Assembly (NCBI RefSeq): GCF_007994075.1
Contig: NZ_VIWU01000001.1
Coordinates: 6,634,001-6,698,000 of the forward strand
Length of the DNA stretch: 64,000 bases
Direction of reading: 5' to 3'
Source of the DNA: Pseudonocardia hierapolitana
Lineage (GTDB): Bacteria; Actinomycetota; Actinomycetes; Mycobacteriales; Pseudonocardiaceae
Numbering within the stretch: position 1 is the stretch's first letter; every line of letters starts with the position of its first letter. The notes under the pieces were generated by a model, which was given only the letters and a program-made list of their open reading frames with translations, was not told where the DNA came from and did no database searches. Below are positions 17,521-26,753 of this stretch, piece after piece. The translations under genes were made by a program, and so were the position numbers.

Positions 17521-18537
17521 TCAGGCCGCGGCGCGTGCGGCGAGAGGCCGGCGACGCAGGCTCGGGTCCTGGATGGCCGGCGGCTGGTAGGCCTGGTCGA
17601 GCGCACCGATGTCGCTGCCGGGCGGGACGATCTCGTCGATGCGGTCGAGCACGTCGTCGGAGAGGGTGACGTCGAGGCCGGCGAGCAGGTCGTCGAGGTG
17701 CGCTTCGGTCCGCGCGCCGAGGAGCGCGCAGGTGACGCCGGGGTGGCTGATGGTGAACGCCATCGCGAGGTGGGTCATGGGCAGGCCCGCCTCCGCGGCG
17801 AGCGGGACGAGCTGCTCGACCACGTCGAGCCGGTGCTCGTCGGTGAGGTGCCGGACCAGGCCGGCGCGGCGCAGGTCGTTCTGGTCGCGGCGGGCGCGTC
17901 CGGTGAGCAGCCCTTGCCCGAGCGGGCCCCAGACCAGGGTGCCCATACCGAATCGCTGGGCGGTGGGCAGGACCTCGCGTTCGACGCCGCGGTTGAGGAT
18001 GGAGTAGGCGGGCTGCTCGGTGTGGAACCGCGCGAGGCCGCGCCGCTCGGCCACCCACCGGGCCTCGATGATGTCGGCGGCCGAGGAGTGGGAGGCGCCG
18101 ATCGCGCGGACCTTGCCGCTGCGGATCAGGTCGGTCAGCGCGGCGAGGGTCTCCTCGATGTCGGTGTCGGGGTCGGGGCGGTGCAGCTGGTAGAGGTCGA
18201 TGTGGTCGGTCTGCAGCCGTCGCAGCGAGTTCTCGACGGCGGTGACGATCCAGCGTCGCGAGGCACCCTGGTGGTTCGGGTCCTGCCCGGTGGGACGGCT
18301 GAACTTGGTGGCGAGCACGACGTCGTCGCGGCGGCCCTTCAGCGCCTCGCCGACCACCTCCTCGGAGTCGCCGTAGGCGTCGGCGGTGTCGATGACGTTG
18401 ATGCCGGCGTCGATGGCCTTGTGGATGATCCGGGCGGAGTCCCCGGGGTCGTTGCCCATGGACGTCGCGAACATCAGCGCGCCGAGGGCGTAGGGGCTGA
18501 CCTTGATGCCGGTCCGGCCGAGGGTGCGGTACTGCAC
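17521..18537 (-). CDS. Aldo/keto reductase
   Basis: A 338-residue (beta/alpha)8 aldo/keto reductase. It has the strand GVNVIDTADAYGDSEE-type motif (here INVIDTADAYGDS, with catalytic Asp and Tyr), Lys in VLATKFS, His in LYQLHRPDP and the NADP-binding tail region GARTEAHLDD. It reduces aldehydes or ketones with NADPH. The GTG at 18537 has AAGGAGAG 5 nt upstream. It is divergent from a TetR gene with paired palindromes between them, so it is very likely the repressor's target. Confidence 0.9.
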   Translation of the reverse strand: MQYRTLGRTGIKVSPYALGALMFATSMGNDPGDSARIIHKAIDAGINVIDTADAYGDSEEVVGEALKGRRDDVVLATKFSRPTGQDPNHQGASRRWIVTAVENSLRRLQTDHIDLYQLHRPDPDTDIEETLAALTDLIRSGKVRAIGASHSSAADIIEARWVAERRGLARFHTEQPAYSILNRGVEREVLPTAQRFGMGTLVWGPLGQGLLTGRARRDQNDLRRAGLVRHLTDEHRLDVVEQLVPLAAEAGLPMTHLAMAFTISHPGVTCALLGARTEAHLDDLLAGLDVTLSDDVLDRIDEIVPPGSDIGALDQAYQPPAIQDPSLRRRPLAARAAA

Positions 18538-18583
18538 GGATCTCTCCTTCGTGCTGGTCGGCGCGGCCGGGGATGCCGTACCG

Positions 18584-18629
18584 TAAGCGGAATAACTTTC
18601 CGGAACTATACGGAATGGCATTCCGCTTA
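18584..18629. promoter_or_regulatory. Paired TetR operators between the aldo/keto reductase and TetR genes
   Basis: Two 15-bp palindromes of the form CGGAA-N5-TTCCG lie at 18588-18602 (CGGAATAACTTTCCG) and 18611-18625 (CGGAATGGCATTCCG). Outer arms TAAGCGGAAT (18584) and ATTCCGCTTA (ending 18629) are also complementary. The symmetry and divergent context fit autoregulation by the TetR gene at 18649. Confidence 0.7.
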
Positions 18630-18648
18630 TGCAAGCCGAGGTGGTGGA

Positions 18649-19242
18649 GTGACGCAGGACACGACGCCGGCGCCGCGCCGGCGGCGCGCCGACGCGCGGC
18701 GCAACGTCGACGCGCTGCTCGAGGCCGCGCGGACCGTCTTCGACGCCTCCGGGGTGGACGCGCCGGCGAAGGAGATCACCGACCTGGCCGGTGTCGGGGT
18801 CGGCACGCTGTACCGGCACTTCCCGCAGCGCTCGGACCTGGTGAAGGCCGTGGTGGAGAGCGGGATCGACGCCGTCGCCGAGGCCGGCCCGGCACTGGCT
18901 GCCGCGTTCGAGCCGGCGGAGGCGCTCGAACGGTGGATCGACCGGTACGTCGAGCTGCTCGGCACCAAACGGGGGCTCGCCTCGGCGCTGCACGCGGGCG
19001 ACCCGGCGTTCGCCGGGCTGCCCGACTACTTCATGCAACGGCTCGGACCCACCCTCTCGGCGCTGCTCGACGCCGGCGTGGCCGCGGGGGCGATCCGCGG
19101 CGACATCGGCGCCGAGGACCTCCTGTACGCCGTCGCCCAGCTGTGCCGGCCCGTGCCCGGACGCGGGCCCGAGCACGGGCGGCGGATGGTCGGAGTCCTG
19201 GTCGACGGCCTGCGCTGTGGAGGCGGGCAACAGCGGCCGTGA
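18649..19242 (+). CDS. TetR/AcrR family regulator, divergent from the aldo/keto reductase
   Basis: A 197-residue TetR protein with an Arg-rich start (PRRRRADARRN) and the helix-turn-helix EITDLAGVGVGTLYRHFPQRSDL at about residues 38-60. The C-terminal half is a SbtR-like ligand domain. The GTG at 18649 follows GAGG by 7 nt. Paired palindromes in the intergenic region make it the probable repressor of the reductase and of itself. The ligand may be an aldehyde or quinone substrate of the reductase, which is inference. Confidence 0.88.
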   Translation: MTQDTTPAPRRRRADARRNVDALLEAARTVFDASGVDAPAKEITDLAGVGVGTLYRHFPQRSDLVKAVVESGIDAVAEAGPALAAAFEPAEALERWIDRYVELLGTKRGLASALHAGDPAFAGLPDYFMQRLGPTLSALLDAGVAAGAIRGDIGAEDLLYAVAQLCRPVPGRGPEHGRRMVGVLVDGLRCGGGQQRP

Positions 19243-19358
19243 GGAGATAGGTCAACCCCAGCGCCGTGCCCGTGTCCGAACCGCGGGCATCGGCGGCACA
19301 TCTGCGCGATCGCGCGTCGAGTCGGGGGCGGGCCATGTGATGACGCGACGCGGAGTCG

Positions 19359-19378
19359 TATAGTGAGCGTTACATACA
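19359..19378 (+). promoter_or_regulatory. Shared promoter/operator element, copy C (hydrolase-extradiol operon)
   Basis: TATAGTGAGCGTTACATACA matches copy A at 18 of 20 positions. It has a TATAGT -10 box and lies 20 nt before the hydrolase start. It links the extradiol unit to the two upstream catabolic units. Confidence 0.65.
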
Positions 19379-19398
19379 CGACGGATGGAGGCGCCAGG

Positions 19399-20217
19399 GT
19401 GACGACCATGGTGGATGTCGGGGACGCCGAACTGGCCTACACCGAGTTCGGTACGGGCAGTCCGGTCGTGTGGCTGCACGGTTCGGGGCCGGGTGCCACC
19501 GGCATGAGCAACTTCGGGGCGAACCTGTCGGCCTTCGCGGCCTACCGGAACGTGGTGGTGGACCTTCCGGGTTGGGGCCGTTCGCCACGGTCCGCGACGG
19601 ACGAGCCGTTGATCTTCCACGCGGCGGAACGCGTGTGCCGCGCGATGACGGCGCTCGGGATCGACCGAGCCCATCTGGTGGGCAACTCCTACGGCGGCGG
19701 CGTCGCGATGCGGATCGCCGTGGCCCATCCGGAGCGGGTGGATCGACTGGTTCTGATGGCGCCCGGCGGCGTTCTCCCTGAGGATGCGCCGCCGTGGCCG
19801 GTGGGGCTGGAGCACCTCTTCGGCTACATGGCGGCCGAGAAGCCCTCACGGGAGGCGATGGCACAGTTCGTCCGTCTGATGGTGTACGACGAGTCGTTGG
19901 CGACCGATGCGCTGATCGACGAGCGGTACGAGTCGAGCCTGCGGGCTCATCCCGAGCTGCCGATCCCTCCGAACTTCGGCGACCTCACGCCCGACCTGGC
20001 GCGGATCGGTGCACCCACGCTGCTCGTGTGGGGCCGGGAGGACCAGACCGTGCCGCTGACGTGGGCGTCGACGATCCTGCGCGGCATCCCCGACGCGGAG
20101 CTGCGCGTTCTTCCCCGATGCCGGCACTGGGTGCAGTACGAGCGTGCGCCGGAGTTCAACCACATCGTTCGAGAGTTCCTGCAGGGCGGAGCCGCGGCCG
20201 CCACGTCGGAGGGATGA
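19399..20217 (+). CDS. Alpha/beta hydrolase, meta-cleavage product hydrolase type
   Basis: A 272-residue hydrolase with the oxyanion loop VVWLHGSGPGATGMSNFG, the nucleophile elbow GNSYGGG, an acid in WGREDQTVP and the catalytic His in RCRHWVQYERAPEFN. This is the BphD/HsaD/TodF pattern: hydrolysis of the vinylogous diketone made by extradiol ring cleavage, giving a dienoate and an acid. The GTG at 19399 follows GGAGG by 7 nt. The extradiol dioxygenase gene starts 7 nt after its stop, which supports this pairing directly. Confidence 0.9.
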   Translation: MTTMVDVGDAELAYTEFGTGSPVVWLHGSGPGATGMSNFGANLSAFAAYRNVVVDLPGWGRSPRSATDEPLIFHAAERVCRAMTALGIDRAHLVGNSYGGGVAMRIAVAHPERVDRLVLMAPGGVLPEDAPPWPVGLEHLFGYMAAEKPSREAMAQFVRLMVYDESLATDALIDERYESSLRAHPELPIPPNFGDLTPDLARIGAPTLLVWGREDQTVPLTWASTILRGIPDAELRVLPRCRHWVQYERAPEFNHIVREFLQGGAAAATSEG

Positions 20218-20224
20218 GGCCGTC

Positions 20225-21094
20225 ATGGGCATCTGCAAGCTGGGCTACGTCGGTCTCGAGGTCACCGACGTCGACGCGTGGGTGGATCTGTTCGGGCGCA
20301 CGCTGGGTGTCGGGGTCACGCCCGCCAAGATCGGTACGCAGGAGGTGGCCCTGCTCGAGCTCGACGAGTTCAAGTACCGCCTCGCGCTGCATCCGTCCGC
20401 GCAGGACCGCCCGCGGGAGGTGGGGTGGATCGTCGATTCCCCGCGCGAGCTCGACAGGCTCACCCAGCGGCTGACCGACGCCGGCTTCGCTGTCGGGGAG
20501 GGATCCGCGGACGAGGTCGAGCTGCGCGGTGCCACCCGGCTCCGCTGGTTCACCGACCCCGTCGGCTACCGGGTGGAGTTGGCGGTCGGTGAGGCCAAGG
20601 TGCGGACCGGTCCGGCCCGCCCGGCCGATGCGCGACCCGGGGTCACCGGTCTCGGGCACATCGTGCTGGCCGGTCCGGAGCTCGCCGAGCTCCGTGAGCT
20701 CTACGAGTCCGTGCTCGAGTTCAGGCTGACCGACTACCGCGCTCCCGGCCTGTACTTCCTGCGCTGCAACGCCACTCACCACAGCATCGCGCTGGCGCGC
20801 GCGGACACCCCGTCCATCCACCACCTCGAGATCGAGCACGGCTCGATCGACGACGTCGGGCGCGCTCACGACCGGGCCCTGGCCAACGGCGTGCCGATCT
20901 CGATCAGCCTCGGCCGGCACATGAACGACAAGGCCATCTCGTTCTACGTCAGGAACCCCAGCGGGTTCCACCTCGAGATCGGATGCGGTGGCATCGAGGT
21001 GGGCGAGGGGTGGATCCCCCACGATTTCGGGACGTCGGACGTCTGGGGTCACCGGCACGCGGACGCCAATCCCTTCGCGTCCCCCGCATCGTGA
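20225..21094 (+). CDS. Extradiol ring-cleavage dioxygenase, type I (VOC, two-domain)
   Basis: A 289-residue two-module VOC protein like BphC/HsaC. Candidate Fe(II) ligands are H145 (GLGHIVL), H200 (IHHLEIE) and E251 (FHLEIG). Second-shell H232 (GRHMND) and Y241 (FYVRNPSG) sit at the spacing of the 2,3-dihydroxybiphenyl dioxygenases. It would open a catechol next to one hydroxyl using O2. It lies in an operon with the C-C hydrolase upstream and a very small gene downstream. The catechol side chain cannot be deduced. Confidence 0.92.
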   Translation: MGICKLGYVGLEVTDVDAWVDLFGRTLGVGVTPAKIGTQEVALLELDEFKYRLALHPSAQDRPREVGWIVDSPRELDRLTQRLTDAGFAVGEGSADEVELRGATRLRWFTDPVGYRVELAVGEAKVRTGPARPADARPGVTGLGHIVLAGPELAELRELYESVLEFRLTDYRAPGLYFLRCNATHHSIALARADTPSIHHLEIEHGSIDDVGRAHDRALANGVPISISLGRHMNDKAISFYVRNPSGFHLEIGCGGIEVGEGWIPHDFGTSDVWGHRHADANPFASPAS

Positions 21095-21192
21095 CCAGCC
21101 AACCGCCGGACCTCTTCGGATGCACCGTGCTGGACTACCGGGACTGGCTCGTCGCGGAGTTGGAGGCACTCGGCGAGCCGGTCGACCCGTGA
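21091..21192 (+). CDS. Small open reading frame (33 aa) coupled to the extradiol dioxygenase
   Basis: The GTG overlaps the dioxygenase stop as GTGA, the usual coupling arrangement. The 33-residue product includes LFGCTVLDYRDWLVAELEAL and ends GEPVDP. I recognise no family. It may be a true small protein of the operon or the surviving N-terminus of a deleted gene. The nearby serine hydrolase gene runs the other way. Confidence 0.4.
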   Translation: MTSQPPDLFGCTVLDYRDWLVAELEALGEPVDP

Positions 21193-21208
21193 GCCACGCC
21201 GATGTCAC

Positions 21209-22669
21209 CTACGCGAGGTCGGGCTGTGTCATCAGCGGCGACCTCACGTGCAGTTCCAGGCTGGGGCCGGTCAGGGGCACGGTGCTCCACGTCGCCACCG
21301 CTGTCCCTGCCCCGGCGTCGACCACCAGCCGAACCCGGTGTGGCGTGGTGATGACGTAGAGGTCGGCGACGAACCTGTCGCCCTGCCAGGCACCGGTCGC
21401 GACGACGGGGCGGCCGAGCGGCGAGCTCTCCCGCCATTCGCCGTGACCGACCGCGACCTCGAAGGACGACGATCCGAGTTGGAGGAGCCAGCCGCCGTCC
21501 ACCGGGTCGACGATCACTGAAGTCCCGTCTGGCAGGGCCGAATCCTCGGCCGAGGCGTCGATCCTCGTCGCCCCGGAATGGGACGCGGCAGCCGAACCCG
21601 ACACCCCCGGGAGCGACAGCCGCCGCAGCCGCTCGGCGAGGATCTCGTCGTCCCGGGAGCCGTCGTCCCCGGCGGCCCTCGGCTCGTCCACGTCGGGCAG
21701 CAGGCACTCCCAGATCGCGTCGAGCACGACCTGTGCCGGCGAGTCCGCGTTCGGGTGGCCGCTGGTCACAGCGACCACGAGATCGTGCGACGGGACGACC
21801 ACGCATTGCTGGCCGAAGGACCCGTTTCCGTGGAAACCGTGCCGCGACATCCAGAACTGGTACCCGTAACCGCACAGGAAGTCGGGGTTTCCGGCTCCGT
21901 CCGCGGGAGGCAGGGTCTCGACGTGCCGCCTGGTCGCGAGCTCCACCCATTCGCGCGGGACGAGCTGCCGCTCGCCCCAGCGGCCACCCCGCAGCAGCAG
22001 CTCACCGAACGCGGCGACGGCCTCGGTCGTGAGGTGCAGCCCGTGGAACCCGAAGGCGGCACCGCTCGCCACCCGGTCCCACTCGGCGTGATCGATACCC
22101 ATGGGCTCGAAGAGGCGCTCGTCGAGGAACTCGGGGAGGCCGCGGCCCGTGACCCGTTCCAGCATTCGCGCAAGGACGAAGGTGGTCGGATTGTCGTAGG
22201 CGTGCCGTGTCCCCTCGGCCTCGGGAAACGGTACGCGCAGGAATCCCTTGACCAGGTCGCCCGGTTCCAGTCGCCATGCCTCGTCGAGGCTGTCCGTGCC
22301 GTGTCCGGCTGTCATGGACAGCAGGTGGTGGACGGTGATGCGGCGTCCCTGCTCGGAGACGTCGGCCGGCACGTGGTCGGGCAGTATGTCCACCACCCGG
22401 TCATCCAGTGAGAGCAGCCCGTCGGCGATCGCCAGCCCCACGGCGACCGAGGTGAACGATTTGGTCACCGAGTAGAGCAGGTGCGGGCGTTCGGCCGAGT
22501 AGGGCGCCCACCAGCCTTCGGCGACGACGTGACCGTGGCGTACCACCATGATGGAGTGACATTCGACCGATTTCGCTTCCAGTCGGTCCAGCAGCGCGGC
22601 AACCGCGCGGGACGACATCCCCGCGGCGGCCGGTTTCGACCGCGGCAGTAGGGCGCGCTGAGAAGGCAC
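21209..22669 (-). CDS. Serine hydrolase, beta-lactamase/class C esterase family
   Basis: A 486-residue protein with the beta-lactamase-like SxxK motif (S67-V-T-K70) and Y158-D-N160. A C-terminal extension of about 130 residues looks like the accessory domain of some esterases and D-aminopeptidases. There is no signal peptide, so it is probably cytoplasmic. A GTG start with TAGCGT about 7 nt upstream suggests a leaderless mRNA. Family members hydrolyse esters or D-amino-acid amides; the substrate is unknown. It is convergent with the extradiol operon. Confidence 0.85.
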   Translation of the reverse strand: MPSQRALLPRSKPAAAGMSSRAVAALLDRLEAKSVECHSIMVVRHGHVVAEGWWAPYSAERPHLLYSVTKSFTSVAVGLAIADGLLSLDDRVVDILPDHVPADVSEQGRRITVHHLLSMTAGHGTDSLDEAWRLEPGDLVKGFLRVPFPEAEGTRHAYDNPTTFVLARMLERVTGRGLPEFLDERLFEPMGIDHAEWDRVASGAAFGFHGLHLTTEAVAAFGELLLRGGRWGERQLVPREWVELATRRHVETLPPADGAGNPDFLCGYGYQFWMSRHGFHGNGSFGQQCVVVPSHDLVVAVTSGHPNADSPAQVVLDAIWECLLPDVDEPRAAGDDGSRDDEILAERLRRLSLPGVSGSAAASHSGATRIDASAEDSALPDGTSVIVDPVDGGWLLQLGSSSFEVAVGHGEWRESSPLGRPVVATGAWQGDRFVADLYVITTPHRVRLVVDAGAGTAVATWSTVPLTGPSLELHVRSPLMTQPDLA

Positions 22670-22725
22670 CCGAGAACGCTAACAAGCCGCCCGATCGATT
22701 TACCGACATTAACGATGGCCTCGTC

Positions 22726-23411
22726 TCACCGCGAGAAGCTCCCGACGAGGTCGAGGGTCCGCGCTCGGTCGGCGGAGGTCCCGAGAGGGGAGACGACGAC
22801 GTCGGTGGCTCCGGCGTCGCGGAATCGGGCCAAGGCGTTGGTGATGGTCGTCTCGTCGCCGATGACGACGGTGTCGGCCGGGCTCGAGAGCCCCGCACGC
22901 CCGAGGGATGCGTGGTACGCGGGCATGTCACCGACCGCGGCGAAGTCACGAGCGAGGTTCTCGCGGGCACGGTCGGGTTCGGTGCTCAGCATCGTGATCA
23001 CCTGGACCACGATGCGGATGTCGGTTCCGACGCGAGGCGCGACGTGCTCGGCGATCAGTTCGGGTGTGACCCACGTCGTCACGACCCCGTCGGTGAGCTC
23101 CCGGGCCAGTTCGAGCATGCGTGGCCCCAGTGCCGCCATCAGCAGCCTGGGGGGCGGGGCGGTGACGTCGAGCTTCGTGTCGACGGTGAAGAACTCTCCC
23201 GAGTGCCGCACGTGTTCGCCGTTCAGCAAGGGGCGTAGGACGGTCAGGTACTCGCGGGTGTGCCGAACGGGCGAGGTGTAGGGGATGCCGAGCTGGTCCT
23301 GGATGTACCAGGCATGACTCGGCCCTACTCCCAGCGTCAGCCCTCCACCGGTCGCGGCCTGCACGGTGAGGGCCTCGGTCGCGGTCGTCACCGGGTGGCG
23401 GGGATAGGCCG
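22726..23411 (-). pseudogene. LLM-class F420-dependent oxidoreductase, N-terminus missing
   Basis: From YPRHPVTTATEAL to the C-terminus this matches luciferase-like F420-dependent oxidoreductases (LTLGVGPSHAWYI, VRHTREYLTVLRPLL, AALGPRMLELAREL). The first 60-70 residues of the family, which form the first strands of the barrel, are absent. The frame stays open upstream to 23508 but that stretch looks unlike the family. A deletion near 23410 probably removed the promoter and N-terminus. An inactive remnant is most likely. Confidence 0.75.
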
Positions 23412-23846
23412 GTGAGTAGCTTTCGGGCACCGAGCCGGCCGATGCTGGGCCTGCACGGCCCCGATCCGGCCTGTGCGGTGGGGCGAAGGGTGCAGGCGGC
23501 GCTGGCATCCCTCGACAGCCGGGTGGCCGGCGCGATCACCGCCGAGCTCGAACAGCTCACGCTGCACGACCTTCTCGTCGCGGAGCCGTCGCCGGCTCGA
23601 CCAGGGGTCTGAGCTCCCCCCGGAGTGCCGCGTCGGCGTTCCTGCGGCGTGCTGAGAACCGGGGCGCCGTCGAGGGACAACGCGAGTGCGGCGGTGCGGA
23701 CTGCGGGAGCGACCCGTCTCCGGCGCCGGGGCGAGCCGCACCCGAGCGACCCTGTGGAAGGATCGGGTGCGGCAGCTCTCCGACTGCGCTCGCCCGATCC
23801 CAGCGCTCGCGACGAGTCGGAGACCGTATGGCGGAGAAGAGGACGG
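23412..23846. other. Gene-poor stretch with a possible short remnant
   Basis: No convincing gene. On the plus strand 23412-23612 is open and encodes a helical tail (RVAGAITAELEQLTLHDLL) that could be the end of a lost regulator, but I cannot assign it. The promoter of the dehydratase gene must lie in the last part; GAGAAGAGGA precedes its ATG. Confidence 0.4.
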
Positions 23847-25631
23847 ATGGGCACGACAGGGGGTCAGGACGTGTGGCGGCCTGGGCAGGACTGCCAGGCT
23901 GTGGCGACTGCACGGGCGTTGGGCCAGGACGTCGACCGGATCCACGGTGCGCCCTGGGGTGTCGTCGGCACCCTCGGTGACAGCGTGTGCTACATCGGCG
24001 TCAGCGACAAGGTCGACGCCATCCAGGCCGCCATGGGACGGCGGATCGGCGAGCGGGACCTTCCGGTCCGGCTGCTGGCACCGAACTACTCCGGCGGCAT
24101 CTCCGACGGCCAGCGCAACGGCACGCCGCAGATGCGCTACTCGCTGATCGGTCGCGAGACGACCAACGACGGCCTGTCGCTGCACTTCGAGGGCAGCGAC
24201 ATCCGGGGCGTCATCGCGGTGGTGGCCTGCGACAAGCCGCCGGTCGGCACCGCCGCTGCGATCATGGAGCGCAATGTCCCCGCCGTCGTGCTCTCCGACG
24301 GCTCGATCCGCCCGGGCACGGATCCCGAGACGGGGGAGACGATCGACCTGGTCAGCTGCTTCCAGGTGGCGGGCGACCCGGACCCGGCGAAGCGGGAGCG
24401 CTGGGCGCGCAACGCCTGCCCCGGGTACGGCAGCTGCGGGGGGATGTTCACCTACAACACCATGCAGTCGTTCATCGCCCTGCTGGGCCTCGAACCGCTG
24501 CACATGGTCTCGCCCGCGTCCGAGGACCCGCGGCGGGTGGAGGTGTTCCCCGAGCAGCTCGTGGACTGCCTCGAGATCATGACCCAGCGCGGCATCACGC
24601 CGCGCGACCTGGCCACGCCTGCTGCGTTCCGCAACGCCACCATCGTGGCCATCGCGATGGGCGGCTCGACCAACGTGGTCCTGCACGCGCCCGAGATCGC
24701 CCGCGCAGCGGGCATCGACTTCTGGACAGAGGTCATGTCGCAGAAGGAGTTCAACCAGCTGTCCCGCAGCGTGCCGGTGCTGGTGAACGCCCGCCCGTTC
24801 GGCCGGTACAGCATGGTGGACATCGACGCCGTCGGGGGCGTGCAGGTCGTGGTGAAGGAGCTGCTCGACGGCGGCGTCCTCGACGGCTCGACGCTGACGT
24901 GCACGGGGGAGACCCTGGCGGAGCAGGTCGCACGGCTCGACCCGCCCGCGCCGGACGGAGAGGTCGTCTTCCGGATGGCGGAGCCGTTCAAGAAGACCGG
25001 CGGGTTGCGCATGCTGTCGGGCAACATCGCGCCGGACGGCGGGGCGGTGATCAAGCTAGCCGGCGTGGAGACCGGGATCGTCGACAACCGGTTCGTCGGC
25101 CGCGCGCGGGTGTTCGACAGCGAGCAGGACCTGCTGCGGGCACTGATCGACACGCCGGACGTCTTCGCCGACCAGGACATGGTCGTCATCCGCTACGAGG
25201 GCCCGCGGGGTGCGCCCGGCATGCCCGAGATGCTGGACCCGACCTCACGCATCACGGCCCTGTGCCGGCAGAAGGGCATCTCCGTCGCGCTGATGACGGA
25301 CGCGCGCTTCTCGGGAGGGTCGGTCGGTCTGGTCATCGGCCACGTCGGATCGGAGGCGGCACTCGGCGGCCCGATCGCCCTGATCGAGGACGGCGACACG
25401 ATCACCATCGACCTCGACCACGACACCCTCGACTGCACCGAGCTGGCCGACCCGGAGATCTTCCGGTCGCGCGAGCAGAGGTGGCGTGCCGAGGCGGCCG
25501 CCAACGGCGGCCAGCACCCGCTGGTGCGCCCGGTCACCGCACGGCTGCTCCGCCGCATGCGGGCCGCCGCGTCGTCGGCGATCGAGGGGGCCGGGATGGC
25601 CGAGCCTGCGGCCGGCCCCGTCCCGGTGTGA
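23847..25631 (+). CDS. IlvD/Edd family dehydratase
   Basis: A 594-residue member of the dihydroxy-acid/6-phosphogluconate dehydratase family. C48, C128 (ACDKPPVGT) and C197 (CPGYGSCGGM) are spaced like the three Fe-S ligands of IlvD. SGGSVGLVIGHV near the end matches the conserved C-terminal motif (usually SG.S.G..IGHV.PEA). The N-terminus is atypical and no other branched-chain synthesis gene is nearby, so a sugar-acid or other dihydroxy acid is as likely a substrate as dihydroxyisovalerate. The ATG at 23847 follows GAGAAGAGGA. It is a single-gene unit. Confidence 0.85.
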   Translation: MGTTGGQDVWRPGQDCQAVATARALGQDVDRIHGAPWGVVGTLGDSVCYIGVSDKVDAIQAAMGRRIGERDLPVRLLAPNYSGGISDGQRNGTPQMRYSLIGRETTNDGLSLHFEGSDIRGVIAVVACDKPPVGTAAAIMERNVPAVVLSDGSIRPGTDPETGETIDLVSCFQVAGDPDPAKRERWARNACPGYGSCGGMFTYNTMQSFIALLGLEPLHMVSPASEDPRRVEVFPEQLVDCLEIMTQRGITPRDLATPAAFRNATIVAIAMGGSTNVVLHAPEIARAAGIDFWTEVMSQKEFNQLSRSVPVLVNARPFGRYSMVDIDAVGGVQVVVKELLDGGVLDGSTLTCTGETLAEQVARLDPPAPDGEVVFRMAEPFKKTGGLRMLSGNIAPDGGAVIKLAGVETGIVDNRFVGRARVFDSEQDLLRALIDTPDVFADQDMVVIRYEGPRGAPGMPEMLDPTSRITALCRQKGISVALMTDARFSGGSVGLVIGHVGSEAALGGPIALIEDGDTITIDLDHDTLDCTELADPEIFRSREQRWRAEAAANGGQHPLVRPVTARLLRRMRAAASSAIEGAGMAEPAAGPVPV

Positions 25632-25692
25632 CGTCACGGCGTCGCCGCCCGGAGCGGGCGGCGACGCACGTCACCGCACCACGAGGACGGGG

Positions 25693-26461
25693 TCAGGCCG
25701 AGTCCTCGCCGCGCTCGAAGACGACCTCGCCGCCGATCACCGTCGCCGTGACGTGCAGGTCCCTGATCCCGGCCGGGTCGATCGCGAGGATGTCCTCGCT
25801 CAGCGCGACGAAGTCCGCGAGCCGTCCGGGGGTGATCCGGCCGAGGTCGGCCTCGCGGCTGACCGCGTACGCCGATCCGTAGGTGTAGGCGGTGAGCGCC
25901 TCCGCCACGCTCACGCGTTCGGCGGGCGCGAAGTCCTGCCCTCCACCGGTGACCCGGTTGACGAGATCGTGGATCGAGACGAGCGGGTTCGCGTCCGAGA
26001 CAGGGGAGTCGGTGGAGCCGGGGACGATCATGCCGGCGTCGAGCAGGGAGCGCATGCGGTACGTGCCCGCCGAGCGCTCCGGGCCGATCGCCTCGAGGAT
26101 GCCGTCGCCGAAGTCGGAGATGAACACCCCCTGCGGGACGGGGATGACGCCCAGGTCGGCACACCGCCGCACCTGCTCGTCGGAGGCGATCGCGAAGTGC
26201 TCGATGCGGTGGCGCACCTCGCGCGGGTGGCGGCGCTGGGCCTCGGCGATCGCGTCGAGGACGTGGTCGATCGCCCGGTCGCCGATCGCGTGCGTGGCGA
26301 CCGTCCAGCCCGCCATGTGGTACGCGACGAGGGCGGCGTGCAGCTCCTCCGGGGTGAGCTGCAGGACGCCCAGGTTGTCCGGCTCGCCGCAGTAGCACTC
26401 GTGGACCGCCGCGGAGCGGCCGATGAGCGAGCCGTCGGAGACGATCTTCACGGGCCCGACG
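25693..26461 (-). pseudogene. YtcJ-type amidohydrolase, C-terminal half only
   Basis: Starting at VGPVKIVSDGSLIGR the sequence is a clear amidohydrolase 3 (YtcJ-like): THAIGDRAID, HRIEHF, PGSTDSPVSDANP and a C-terminal GRLADFVAL stretch. The family runs to about 530-550 residues, so the N-terminal half with the HxH metal site is gone. At 26461 the homology breaks and a fragment of a different enzyme begins in another frame. Non-functional. Confidence 0.8.
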
Positions 26462-26469
26462 CGCAGGCG

Positions 26470-26590
26470 GTGAGCGGAGTGGCGTCCTGCCATGCGGTGT
26501 GGACGGCGACGAACGCGTTCGCCGCACCCGGCCCGCGGGTCACCATGGCGACGCCCGGGGTGCCGGTGAGCTTGCCCCTCCAGCCGTTGG
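26470..26590 (-). pseudogene. Fragment of a thiamine-diphosphate enzyme N-terminal domain
   Basis: About 37 residues (GKLTGTPGVAMVTRGPGAAN then AFVAVHTAWQDATPL) match the TPP-binding N-terminal domain of acetolactate-synthase-like enzymes (GKLTGxPGVxxVTRGPGATN). Nothing on either side belongs to that family. It abuts the amidohydrolase remnant. Confidence 0.65.
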
Positions 26591-26753
26591 TGCGGAGGGG
26601 TTGAGGCTCGCGGTCCGGGTGGCGCGGCCGGCGGCGGCAGCCTCGCCTGGGTCGACGGCCACGGTCGCGTCGATGTGTGCATCGTGCGGGGCCTGCGTCA
26701 TGCCGGGCAGATCGCAGGCGGGCGGACGCTGCCGCGGCGCGATTCGGACATGG

